From: Chamaecyparis obtusa
Taxonomy: Eukaryota > Streptophyta > Pinopsida > Cupressales > Cupressaceae
Reading direction: 5' to 3'
DNA: 64,000 nucleotides
NCBI GenBank assembly: GCA_027943335.1
Contig: BSBK01001114.1
Location: forward strand, 595,001 to 659,000
Below, piece after piece: positions 36,102 through 47,158 of this stretch. Each line of letters opens with the position of its first letter. The stretch's first letter is position 1. The notes beneath the pieces are model-generated. The model was not told the DNA's origin. It saw only the letters and a list, made by a program, of their open reading frames with translations, and searched no databases. Made by a program: the position numbers and the translations under genes.

Positions 36102-36228
36102 TTTATTATTATCAAACTTGAAAGCCATAATTTGAGAATCAAGCCTACATATTTCTCAAGTTTGATCCTATAAGAAAAATCCCTAAAACCTTCATCAGTC
36201 ACTAAGGACTGATGCACTCCTACAAACT

Positions 36229-39200
36229 CTAATCACATTTAGGGAAGGGAATTACTCCCAGCTTCTCCCTAAGATACTCAAATATATCCTTAGGTAAAGG
36301 CTTTGTGAATATGTCTTCTAGTTGATCTTTTGTACTCACATAGTCCAACATTACTTCTTTCTCTGCAACTTTCTCTCTTAGGAAATGATACTTTAAATTG
36401 TTGTGTTTTGTCTTTGCATGCATCATAGGGTTCTTTGACATATTGATAGTGCTAATGTTATCAAAATGAATAACAATAGGATAATCAATATGAATACCAA
36501 AATATTTTATCATCTGCTTGATCCACATAATTATAGAGCAATTCAATGCTACTGCAACATACTCAACTTCTACTATGAACTAAGAAACACAATTTTTCTT
36601 TTTACTTGTCCAAGTAACAAGTCTATCTCTAAGAAATACTTCTCCCCCTGAGGTCCTCTTTCTATCATCCATGCAACCTTCCCAATCTGCATTTGTATAT
36701 ACATGGATTTCTATATTTTCTAAATTAGGATACCATAAACCATAGTCTATAGTTTCTTTCAAATATCTGAATATCCTCTTTACTGCCATGAGATGACTTT
36801 GTTTAGGTTCTATTGCAAATCTTCCAACTATACTAACTGCATTGGAAATATCAGGTCTAGATTGAGTAAGATAGATTAGTTTACCAATCATAGACTTGTA
36901 CAAAGTTATGTCTACTACTACTGAATCATCTCCTTTTGAAAGCTTACATCTTGTTATCATATGTGTACTTATTGTCTTAAAATCATCCATCTTGAATTTC
37001 TTCAATATCTCTTTCACATACTTAAATTGATTAATGAAAATACCTTTGTCTATTTGCTGCACATTCAGTCCCAAAAAATACTTGATAGGACCAATCACAC
37101 TGATTTCAAATTCACTCTGCATCTCCTTAGAAAATTCAGCACTAAGCTGGTCATTACCACCAAAGATAATGACATCAACAAATATAGCAATTAACAATAG
37201 TCCATCAAGTGTCTCTCTTATGAATAAGTTGTAATTTGCTACTCATTTCTTGAATCCAATCTTAGTTAAGTATCCATCAAGTCTTTCATACCATGCTCTA
37301 GGGTCTTGCTTAAGTCTGTAGAGTGCTTTCTTCAATCTATATAACATATCAGGTCTATCTGATAATGTAAATCCTTCAGGCTACTCTATGTATACTTCTT
37401 CTTTAAGCTCTCCATTCAAGAATGTTGACTTGACATCCATCTGGTATACCTTAAAGTCTTTGAATGTATCATAGGCTAAAAACAACTTTATGGCTTCTAA
37501 TCTGCTTATAGGGGAAAATGTGTCTGAATAATCAATACCTTCTCTTTGTGCATACCATTTACATACTAGTATTTCTTTGTTTCTTACCACTATTCCATGT
37601 TCATTCATTTTATTTCTGAATATCCACTTGGTTCCAATCACATTCTTATCACTAGGCCTAGGGACCAATTCCCATGTGTCATTCTTAATTATATGATCTA
37701 GCTCTTCTTTCATTGCTTCATGCCAATATGAATCATTACATGCATCTTCAACACTTAAGGGTTCACTATGTGAAAGTAAACATACCTCTTCATTAGCTGT
37801 GGAACTCTTTTCTTTTGATCTTGTCATAACTTTTCTGTTCTGATATCCAATGATATCTTCCTTTGAATAGTATTGATATGTGAATTTAGGAACATTAGGC
37901 GTGAATGTCTCATCTACCTTTTGTGTTTCTTCTTCACTTGTTTCAGGGTAATTGAACAAAACATCAATGCTGTCAAATATTTCTTCAACAACTGTATCAC
38001 TACTAGTAAGTCTAGGTTCTTCTTCAATCATAGGTGCATAATCATGATATCTCTCTTGAATCATAAACTTTTCATCAATCTTCAAATGAGCACTTTCAAT
38101 GATCTTCTTCAATCTTGAATTAAAACATCTATAAGCTTTTCTTTTAGTGGAGTAACCAAGAAAAATACCTTCATCACTTCTTGCATCAAACTTGCCTATG
38201 GCTTCATCTCTCTTAATGTAGCACTTGCTTACAAAGATTCTGAAGTATTTGACTGTAGGTACATTTCCAAACCATAGCTCATAAGATGCCTTGTCTGCAC
38301 CTAGCCTCAATTGAATTCTATTGATAGTATAGACTGTAGTATTGTCCGCATCTCTCTAATAAGTGTCTGTGACCTTTCCTTCAATCATGATGGTGCACAC
38401 TGTATCAAGTATGATCCTATTCCTTCTTTTTGCAATTCCATTTTGTTGAGGGGTTCTAGGAGCACTTAGCTGTCTCTTTATCCAATGTTCTTCACAATAC
38501 TCATAAAATCTATCAGAGGTGAATTCTCCTCCTCTATCTGATCTTAGACACTTAATTTTTAATCCAGACTCATTTTCAACCTTAGCTTTGAATATTTTAA
38601 ACTTCTCAAATACTTCTGATTTGTCTTTTAAGAATGCAAACCACATCATTATTGAATAATCATCAACAAAAAAAAAAAGTACATTTCATCATAGTATGTT
38701 CTTGTTTGATTTGGTCCACATAAGTCTGTATGTATTAGATCTAACTTGTTCTCTAATGAATTGTTCTTGCTTCTGAATGAATTCCTTACATGCTTTCCCA
38801 TTACACATTCCCTACATATTGTATCAATTGGTTTTGCAAAGCTAGGAAGGTCTCTTGCTGCCTATACATTTCTTATCTTTACTATGTTGTCAAAATTGAT
38901 GTGACATAGTCTTTTGTGCCATAACCAACTGTCATATACTTTAGAACTAAAAAAACTTGCTTCAGGATTAAGTTGAAAAACATTACCTTTAGTCTTTAAA
39001 CCAGATGAAATCATCTCTCCTTCTTTGTTACCAATAATGCACTTGTTGTCTTTGAATTCCAACTGATATCCTTTGTCAAGCAACTATCCAACACTTAGCA
39101 AGTTATGCCATAGGCCATCAACATAAAGAACATCATCAGTGTTGTTCTTTCCATCCAAGGTGATAGCTCCTCTACCTATGATAGGTTTAGGAGTGTTGTC

Positions 39201-39300
39201 TCCAAATCTAACCATGCTGACTTTGTATCTATCAAGATGGACAAATCTATCCTTGTCTCCTATCATATGATGTGAGAAACCACTGTTAATGATCCAATCT
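36229..39300 (-). pseudogene. Copia A pol: protease end, integrase, RT and RNase H
   Basis: In minus-strand order the frame gives a protease motif with NSG in place of DSG (about 39280), the integrase zinc region (WLWHKRLCHINFD; CRECVMGKHVR), the integrase core (LRSDRGGEFTSDRFYEYC then PRTPQQNGIAKRRNR), the RT (GTKWIFRNKMNEHGIVVRNK; EGIDYSDTFSPISRLEAIK) and RNase H ending IFTKPLPKDIFEYLREKLG at 36229. The RT active site at 37171-37182 reads FVDV, not FVDD, so a catalytic Asp is lost. Stops at 39084, 37381 and 36580 are TAG at Gln positions; TGA stands near 37242. It would encode the enzymes for copying and inserting the element but is dead. Confidence 0.85.
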
Positions 39301-40349
39301 GTCCCAATGTTAGCTTATGAAATTAGTGCCAAATCTGATATTTTCTTTTCATCTTCAAGGTCCATTTCATCAAACATTTTCTCCATGTCTTCAAGAGAAA
39401 TGAGTCCAATTTCATCTTCGACTGAATCTTCATCTGATACTCCATCACTAGCATAGTAACAATCCTTTGTATACTTAGGTTTGTAGTTAGTTTTGAACTT
39501 CTTGACTCTTGTAGGACACTTAGATGCAGAGTGACCAATCTTGTTACATGAAAATCATTTGAATGGTAACTGACCTTCATATTTCTCTTTTCCTTTCCTT
39601 TCTTTCTTAGAAATCAAAGAAATGAAATCATCTAGTTCTTTCTCTTCATCATCATCATCATCAAAATTACTAGAAGTGTTCAAGGATTTCTTACCATGGA
39701 CTGAGGCCTTGAAGGCTATTTCACTTTTAGGCTCTGTCTTCAATCTTGAGATCTCAAAGGCTGAAAGCTTGTTGATTAAGGTCTCTCTTTTGAAGTATTT
39801 TGTGGACTGCATAGTTTCATCAAGGATGCATTTCTTTTTGTCATATTCTGGTGTCAAGGTAGTCATCAATTTATCCATCATGTCTTCTTCTAAAATTTCT
39901 CCACCATTGTTTTTGATTCCTGCAACTGCTTCATTAATCCTTTGATTGTAGGCTCTGAAATTCTCATCAGGTAGCATCTCCAATGTATTGTATCTTTTCT
40001 TCCATGTCTTTCTACATGCATTCTTGGCTTGAATATCTCCTTCAAACATGTCTTCTAGATACTTCCATATCATATAGGCCTTGTCCATTTTCTTGATCTT
40101 TGAGAACTCACTATTAGATAAGGCACTGATAAGGGCTTCTTTGGCAATAACATTAGAAGTGAACATCTCCTTTTGTTTCAAGGTTGCATCATCCTTTGCA
40201 AGATCTTCTAGAGAGGGAATCTAAACTTCTTTGGTAGCTACTTCAAAAATATCAAAGTCAATACAATGAAAATGTGTCATCATTTTGTTCTTCTAGTCTA
40301 GATAGTTCTCTCCATCAAAATTAGGACTTTCTTTTCTAAAGAATGCCAT
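39301..40349 (-). pseudogene. Copia A gag
   Basis: The ATG at 40349 starts MAFFRKESPNFDGENYLD, the N-terminus typical of copia gag (retrotran_gag/UBN2 type), 43 bases after the primer site. A TAG replaces Trp right after this motif and another stop follows at EV*IPSLEDL. From 40181 the frame stays open for 208 codons to the zinc knuckle. There the first Cys codon is TGA and the rest reads FSCNKIGHSASKCP (about 39516-39560), so the CCHC is broken. An Asp/Glu run (FDDDDDEEKELDD) precedes it. Gag packages element RNA into virus-like particles in the cytoplasm. Confidence 0.8.
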
Positions 40350-40391
40350 TTGATCAACCTCAAGCTATTACAATTTATCTCTGAGGCACTT

Positions 40392-40404
40392 GGCTCTGAT
40401 ACCA
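40392..40404 (-). other. Primer binding site of copia A
   Basis: The minus strand reads TGGTATCAGAGCC two bases after the LTR end, the common plant initiator-Met tRNA primer site. Confidence 0.85.
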
Positions 40405-40406
40405 AT

Positions 40407-41694
40407 TGTTAGGAATAGTCCCAAGAGATAATTGAGAGAGGGGGGGTGAATCATTTATCTACAAGATTCAATTCTTTCTCCAATTAAGTATAGAAGAACA
40501 TTAAGCACATACACAATAACACATGAACACAATTTTGGTTACGGGGAAACCCAAATAGGTAAAAATCCTGGTGGGAATTGACACCCACTAAAACTGCACT
40601 AGTGTATAGTGATCCTTGTTAGAAGATCTTACAACCCTGTTAGGAGTTGATCTTTACAATACAATAAGTATAATGACCTAGTCAAGGGTCAGACCCTGTT
40701 AGGTGTCTTTTACAATTAACCCTATTAGGGGTGAGGACGTACTATCCAAGAGCACATTGCTCAAATGGTGAAGGATGCAACCTTCTAATTAACAAATACA
40801 CACTATATCTAGATCTTGGTGAACTGTGAGGTAGACCTACTATCTTGATCAGTTCCAATGATTAGCACAAACACTTAGCTTTATTACATAGAACTTTTGT
40901 TGATGGCATAACACTTCACAACTTCTGCTTTGCTTCTTTCTTTCAACTTACTACCATGCTTAGCAATCACAAATGACTGCTTATAAATATATTTCATCTA
41001 AATGATATAATCAAGTTGGCCTGTTAGAACCATCTTGAAATTATATTAGAGAAACAATAAAAATCCCCAATAAATTCTTAGTCAGCTCTACTAAGCATGC
41101 AACACAAATTAAGACTGCTCAACTCTATATGAGTAGATGCATCGCTTCACACTGTCAGCTCCACCAAATTAACTGCTGCTTTCTTCTCATGCTAAATTAT
41201 GTCATGCACTCTTAACCAAAAATTCTTAACTCTTCTAAAAACACTAATCAAAGCACACATATCCAAATGATAGGCGCAACTACTACAACAATAAAAACAA
41301 TGTTGGCTCTGTCAGATAAACTTAGGAAACTCTAACTGGAAACTGTATACTTCATAACTCAGACTGTACTACATATCAGACTCTATATCCATTAATATAG
41401 CATCATACACATGTCTACAACATAAATGTAAATGTACAAGGCTCTACCACAACTGTACTGTAAATCACATATAGAAATCTTCTTGGGACTTATCAGGAAC
41501 ACTTACTGAACCAGTTAATTGTATGACTGTGTACACTCAGAATCAACCTCTGTGCTTATGATATCATGCTGATAACATATCTAGGCAACATATTCTCAAA
41601 GATCTCTCCATCAAGATTCCACATACACTTCTTTCCATATGTTGTCATTAATGACAAACATACAATCAACATTGGCTTGCTGGCAAATCTCCAA
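40407..41694 (-). repeat. 5' LTR of copia A
   Basis: The plus-strand left edge is TGTTAGGAATAG. The right edge stops at ATCTCCAA, with the last bases (CA) missing compared with the partner LTR at 28594, and gypsy F integrase begins at 41695. Confidence 0.85.
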
Positions 41695-42180
41695 GTGACC
41701 AATTCCCTAGGTACACCATACTGTGTAAAGATTTCCTCATATAGAAACTCAACTACCTTGTTATCCTTAGCATGCTTCATAGCTCACACCTCCACCCACT
41801 TTATCACATAGTTAGTGCACAAAAGAATATATGAATTGTCATTAGATGAAGGATTGATGAGTTTGACAAAATATAGCCCTCATTTATCAAAGGTAGTGAA
41901 TACCACTTGAGAAAAGAGAGGCATTTTTCTAGACTTAGTTGGTCACCCCATCCATTGGTATCGATCACATTTCCTTATGTAGTTGATCACATCCTTATGT
42001 AGGGTTGGCCAGTAGTAGCCAATGTTCAATATATTTATTGCCATTCTTTTGGCTATAAAATATCCCCTACAAGGCTCATCGTGACAGGCATGGAGGATGT
42101 CATAAGTCTCATCCTCCGTAACAAATCTCCTCAATATTTGATTAGGGCTAGTGTAGAATAGAAAATATTCAATCAATTAA
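41695..42180 (-). pseudogene. Gypsy F integrase, N-terminal part
   Basis: The frame from 42176 gives TEDETYDILHACHDEPCRGY and then GYYWPTLHKDVINYIRKCDR, the HHCC zinc region and linker of gypsy integrase. The second Cys of the last pair is Tyr (KCDRYQ), so zinc binding is impaired. A later segment ends FTQYGVPRELVT at the copia A LTR; the DxGxxF that should follow is missing here and on the far side. A TGA replaces an expected Arg before AMKHAKDNKVVEFL. Confidence 0.8.
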
Positions 42181-42249
42181 AAGTTGAAAGTATTTTCTAT
42201 TAGGAGCCTCTTTTCCTTTGAGGAGAAATATGGAGGTACCTTTTGAGAA

Positions 42250-43810
42250 AATCAATAGTTAGCAATGTCAGCATACCAGGGGTTTTTTCCTGAGATGGAG
42301 AATAGGTGATCATCAATGAAGCTATCATCAATTATTTTTGGTTCATCTGCATTCAGCAATCTTGAGAGGAAATCAACATCTATATTGGACTTGCCTGGCT
42401 TATCCACTATTGTGATATCAAATTCATACAATAGTAGAATCCATCATGCCAACCTTCCTGTGATAGAAGGTTTGTTAGTGAGGTATTTTATGGATGCATG
42501 ATTAGTATGCAAAAATATTTGATAGCCTGTTATGTAGTGGAAAATTTTTTTCAAAGCATAAATGACTGCCAAAAGTTCCTTCTCCGTGACTGTTTAGTTC
42601 AACTTGGCTCCTTGCAGATTTTTGCTGATGAAATAAATAGCATGTTCTAATGTACCTTCTTTTTGTCTGAGAACAACTCATATTGCATGATCTGAGGAAT
42701 ATGTATGAATGTGGAATGATAGTTCCCAATTAGGTCCTCATAGAACAGGAGCTTGAGTAAGGACAAACTTCAACTGTAGGAAGGCTTTATCATAGCTTGA
42801 CATCCATAATAATTTTGAATCTTTGGTGAGAAGAGAATACAAGGGACTGGCCATTTGGTTGAAGTCTTTAATGAATCTTCTATAGTATCTAGCATGTCTA
42901 AGAAAAATTATGATGTCTTTTTTGTTGGTTGGTGTGGCCAGATTTTGAATAACTTCAATTTTGGCAGGGTCCACTTGGATGCCAACAATAGATATATAAT
43001 GACCCAGGACTGCTCCTTGCATCATCATGAAGAACTTTTCACTATTTAGAGACATGTTATGTTCTTCACACCTTGTAAGAACTTTTCCCAAGTTTTTCAA
43101 AGCCTCCTCATAAGTTTCTCCTTATGTTGTAAAGTCATCCATATAGATTTCCATACAATCATGAGAGATATCAGAAAAAATGCTGATAAATGCCCTTTGG
43201 AATGTTGCTGGAGCATTAAAAAGGCCAAAAGGAAAAACTGAATAGGAAAAGGTTCCCCATGGGTAGGTGAATGTAGTCTTTTCCTGATCCTTAGGAAAAA
43301 TTTTGACTAGTTGTATCTGCTGTACCCATCTAGGAATGAAAAATACTTCTTGCCTGCTAAGGAGTCTAAGACCTGGTCAATGAATGGAAGGGGGAAGTGA
43401 TCTTTCTTAGTGGCATTGTTAAGTTCTCTATAGTAAAAACACACCCTCCATTTACCTCCTTTCTTGGGAACTATGACTAATGGAGAAACCCACTAGCTAT
43501 TTGATATTGGATATATAAATCCAGCATTAAAAATTTTTTGTAGTTTAGTTTTCACTATTTCTCTTAATGCAGGGTTAACATGCCTTTGAAACTTCCTAAC
43601 ATGAGGTTTGTCTTCTTTTAAGTATATCCTATGGGTATAGATCTTTGGGTCTAGGCCTTTCATATCAACATAATCCCATGCTAATGTTGCAGTATGGTCC
43701 TTCAATATTTTAGTCAGGGATTTTTTCTGCTGAGGAGTTAGTTGGCTATTAATATTCAAGCAACAGCTTGGAGATACCTCTAATTGCTTAGTCAGTTCTA
43801 TCATAGATTC
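42250..43810 (-). pseudogene. Gypsy F reverse transcriptase and RNase H
   Basis: From 43804 the minus strand reads AWDYVDMKGLDPKIYTHRIY, then a TAG at Gln (43493-43495), WVSPLVIVPKKGGKWRVC and KYFSFLDGYSRYN. After a frameshift comes the catalytic YMDDF (about 43131-43152), followed by a TAA, and RCEEHNMSLNSEKFFMM. RNase H follows: TVTEKELLAVIYALKKI and HTNHASIKYL, where Asn replaces the catalytic Asp of the usual TDH motif. The protein would copy element RNA into DNA and remove the RNA strand. Order RT, RNase H, integrase is diagnostic for Ty3/gypsy. Confidence 0.85.
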
Positions 43811-44212
43811 ATTTGTTAATGAGTGAAATTATATCTCAAGGGGAAGCAAATAGTGGTAGAGTTGTTTGGATGCAGGAGAAGCCCATTAGTAATCAGGGTT
43901 TAAAGCCTACATAGAGCAATTGTTGGAGGAACAATCCAAAGAATCCAAGTTCAAGCCATATTGATTATGCAAGATGTTGGTGATTACTTTGTCTTCTTCC
44001 TAGAGCTACATGAAATGATCTCTTTTTAACATCATTAACTGAGACACTAAGTTTATAACTTTAGCTTCTTCTCCTATATCAGGCTATATTGGTGATGCTA
44101 ATTCCATCTGAGGTTGGATAGGTGAATACAAGACTAAAGTCTTGGTATGCTAAACATCAGAGATGGTCATATCCCCTGAGAAACATCTGATCTAAGCATC
44201 AATAGTTTCTAG

Positions 44213-44470
44213 CTAAGGCCTACCAAGAATAATTGGATAACCCCCTAGTGTAGATTTAGATGATAGGATCATGAAATCAATAGGATAAGACCAAGATTCA
44301 AGGTCAATAACTATATCCTCCACCATTCCATTAGGCTTTACTGTGGAATTGTTTGCAAGCTGCAGGACAATGGGTGTAGTTCTAAGGTTGGTGATACCAA
44401 GTTGTTGCATTATATCCCTAGTCATGAAGTTTATAGAGGCTCTACGATCTATCAACACATTTTTATATAT
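44213..44470 (-). pseudogene. Gypsy F aspartic protease
   Basis: The open frame reads LIDRRASINFMTRDIMQQLG, followed by YPIDFMILSS and YPIILGRP. The LID..AS..F and ILGRP blocks are those of gypsy proteases, but the active-site Asp-Ser/Thr-Gly is Asp-Arg-Arg, so it would be inactive. It lies between gag and RT in the expected order. Confidence 0.8.
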
Positions 44471-44479
44471 GTCCCATTG

Positions 44480-45691
44480 ATAATGACCTCAACAATAGGG
44501 CTGCCTAGGTTATAATATTTTGGGATGGTACGCTTTCCTAGCATAATATCAGACAGTTTGTCCAAGACATGGATGGTCTAGGGATCCTTTTTCTTGTGGC
44601 TAGGCTTCTTGAAACAAGATCCTTTAATGGATTTTTCATATGTAGGGACATCCTTGATTGTCTAAAAGAGGGGTATTTGAACAATAATGTTCTTTAGTTG
44701 ATCAAGGATGTTGAATGTTGCTTCTAGTAGGCTTTGGATTGCTATATTGTAGTCTTTATTGAAAAGGAGGTCCAATATGCTGGTTGTTCTCAGGTGTTGG
44801 CTTAGGGAATACTGGAGGAGGAGATGTTTTGGAATGGTTAGATTCATCAGAGGGTACTTTAATGATAATTAGAGGTTCATGAGTAGGTAGAGTAGTACTA
44901 GATTGTAGGTGAATATCATCAAGAGTGATGTCATAAGTAGGATACTGCATGGTGTACTGCATTGGGTCAGTAGCATATACACTTTGTTGAGGTGTAGGAG
45001 GTCTATTGTTTGGGTTTGACTATGACTATGTAGGTAGTTGAGTAGGCTTGGGAGGTGGATTGTTGGCTGTTAGAGGTGGAAAAAGTGATTGCTAATTTAG
45101 AGGTTGAGGAGGTGGTGACATAAATCCTTGTGGCTGATTTGGACATTGTTGACCTCCTCGCCACTATGGGTTTTGCTGCCAGTTACCCTGTGGTGGCTTC
45201 CATGCCCCTTGGGGTTGTTGCCAATTCTCTTGAGGGATTTTCCATTATGGACTAGAGTAATTCTACCATTGATTCTTGAAATTATTCCAAGGAAGAGTTT
45301 GATAATTCATGGGGGGTTTCCATTGATTATTATAAAATCGACTATTGAATGTAAGTGGCTCCTAAGGCATAACTTGTCTTTTCACCCATGGTTATTGCTA
45401 AGTGATGAAGAACAACTAATCATCCACTGGTTCAATTGGTTTGTAATCAACTGGCATTTTTGTAGTCTCTATGTTGTCAACCAATTTTCACTGATAGTCT
45501 CTCTTCTTCTATCTATAGTGGGGACATAATTCAACCAACATGGCCTCTACTTCATCGTGCTTCTTCTTAGAATGCATGGTATCTAGTTGTGTGGCCATGT
45601 TGTTAATGATGTCTTACTTGAAGTCAAACAAGAGATGTATTATCTCTGTCCTGGAAGCACATGCACCATTTGACTTTCCCAAAGTGGACCT
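44480..45691 (-). pseudogene. Gypsy F gag, C-terminal part
   Basis: Close to the right edge one frame reads DIINNMATQLDTMHSKKKHD and EVEAMLVELCPHY, then a long Pro/Gln/Trp/Asn-rich part (about 45530-45010, minus) typical of the C-terminal gag of this gypsy group, then a Thr/Pro-rich linker to the protease. Stops and shifts are frequent. The N-terminal part is cut off at 45696 by the LTR of element B. Confidence 0.65.
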
Positions 45692-45696
45692 ATATT

Positions 45697-46863
45697 TGTT
45701 GGGCTAGGAAAGATAAATTAGTAAGAGGGGAGGGGTGAATCAGTACCCTCAAAATTTTTTAACTGAATTACTAAACTGCAATGATAGTGTCTATCTAACT
45801 AAGTTATTCCATTGTTTTCAACATACATTCAAATAAATTTGTAAATATAAAGTGCATGAAAAAAAACAATAAAACATTCATGAAATTTAGTACTTGACAC
45901 AAGTATTTTGGTTATGTAGAAATCTTACCTTGTTAGGAGTAACTTTAGATCAATTAGATCTACCTTGTGAAAGGATTTTAGGAACACCAATTAAGTGTGC
46001 ACTCGATTGAGAGATTTACAATCAGACTGTTAAGTCTACTTTGTTAAGAGATTTATAACTCTACTATAATGATTAGAAGATAACAAAAAATATCTATAAA
46101 TGAAAAATTTACTTTGTCTAAATCAAATCTATGATATACTGAATAAATATCACCTTGATGTGTAGTAAAATGCACTTTTTTCTACTCGGTAGCCTTTTAT
46201 GTTTCAGAATAAACTGAATACTATTTCTGATAACTGCTCTTTCATGTAAGCCTTGTCTGAATTCTGATGTCTTGAAGGTGGCTACTGCTTCATGATCTCC
46301 TTGTCATGTGCATTCGATCATGTCAAAATGACATCAATTACAATTATATAGCGAATTGCTATGACCTAATTAGGTTTACAACATCTTAGAAAACCTAAGA
46401 TCTATGGTGTACAACATTAACCTAGATCTAACTATTACATAGGAATCATCACAAAATTTAATGATTACATCCATAATCAAATAAGCCTCGATCTTGGTAA
46501 ATCATTTTATGAATCAGTGTAAACCATTTTCATAGATAAATATGCCTTTACTAATTACTATGTCATTTCCTGAATAACTCAGTAAACACAACCTTCACTA
46601 TTTAGTGAATAGCATGATGCTCGGTGTGCAGACTGGTTGATGTTTACTGACTCAGTGCTCGATATATTCTGATGCTTGATTAAACCTATTTCCTTTTAGC
46701 TCTTAGATTTTCCTTGTGATTTTCTGGTATGAAGACTTTATTTGTTCAATCGACTAGCATACTATAGCTTCTTATTCCATCCTTTACCGATTGATCAGCT
46801 TAGATAACTGACTGATCTAAATTGATACTAATGACAACATCTAATGCTCAAATAGAGATAACA
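45697..46863 (-). repeat. 3' LTR of element B
   Basis: Plus-strand edges are TGTTGGGCTAGG and GAGATAACA (minus: TGTTATCTC...CCCAACA). The 1167-bp block carries the G run and GGTGAATCAG motif near its plus-strand start. The next bases on the right, minus TGCAAAAGGGGGAGAT, are a polypurine tract, fixing it as the 3' LTR of a minus-strand element. The 5-mer ATATT (45692-45696) precedes it; the partner LTR lies outside the window. Confidence 0.75.
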
Positions 46864-46881
46864 ATCTCCCCCTTTTGCATT
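46864..46881 (-). other. Polypurine tract of element B
   Basis: The minus strand reads TGCAAAAGGGGGAGAT directly before the LTR start TGTTATC. Confidence 0.7.
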
Positions 46882-47158
46882 AGTATAAAAAATATAATGT
46901 ATATAAGCCAATATTTCTTAATTTTTTTTCTAACTCCATATATACATATACAGAAACTTACTCTTCTACAAAACTTCCCCTTGATGCATGCTCCTGGTAT
47001 GTGTGTAGTACATTTGGCATATAAAAGTACATTTGGCATATACATTATATTTCCTCCCTTTTCAACTTAATTCCAAAATTTTTTTTGTACTTACAGTTTA
47101 TAAAAAATGTGCGTATGGGTTTTCAACAAAGAATCCAAGAGGTTTTCCCATTCCTCTT

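Larger units (their letters stand above)
28941..36188 (+). mobile_element. Block G, 7.2-kb insertion in copia A
   Basis: Comparison with sister element D shows an insertion. On the left, A matches D up to GTAGAGTAGTCAACC (28938). On the right, A matches D again from TTCATCAGTC (36191). In D these are adjacent within about 5 bases. The word AACC lies at both edges and may be a target duplication. The block contains a repeat-rich leader (29220-30560), a broken plus-strand ORF (30825-34176) opposite to A, a poly(A)-signal-like region near 34590 and a solo LTR (35417-36101). I saw no LTRs or inverted repeats at its own ends, so its class is unresolved. Confidence 0.65.
27299..41694 (-). mobile_element. 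Ty1/copia element A (with nested block G)
   Basis: The element has two LTRs (40407-41694 as 5' and 27299-28594 as 3'), a primer site next to the 5' LTR, gag-protease-integrase-RT-RNase H in copia order, and a polypurine tract. It sits inside the integrase gene of gypsy F, which resumes on both sides. Removing the 7.2-kb block G leaves about 7.1 kb, a usual copia length. The LTRs differ at many positions, so it is old. Element D on the right is the same family in the opposite orientation. Confidence 0.85.

Noticed and set aside
36105..36190. Helitron 3' end (hairpin plus CTAA) for block G
   Set aside because: The arms are far apart, no TC start or A|T insertion site is evident, and AACC at both edges suggests a target duplication.
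39622..39945. 107-codon plus-strand ORF starting MKSSSSFSSSSSSS
   Set aside because: It is the antisense of the Asp/Glu run and following part of copia A gag.
45128..45529. 133-codon plus-strand Leu/Trp-rich ORF
   Set aside because: It is the opposite strand of the Pro/Gln/Trp-rich gag of gypsy F, which fits the element order.
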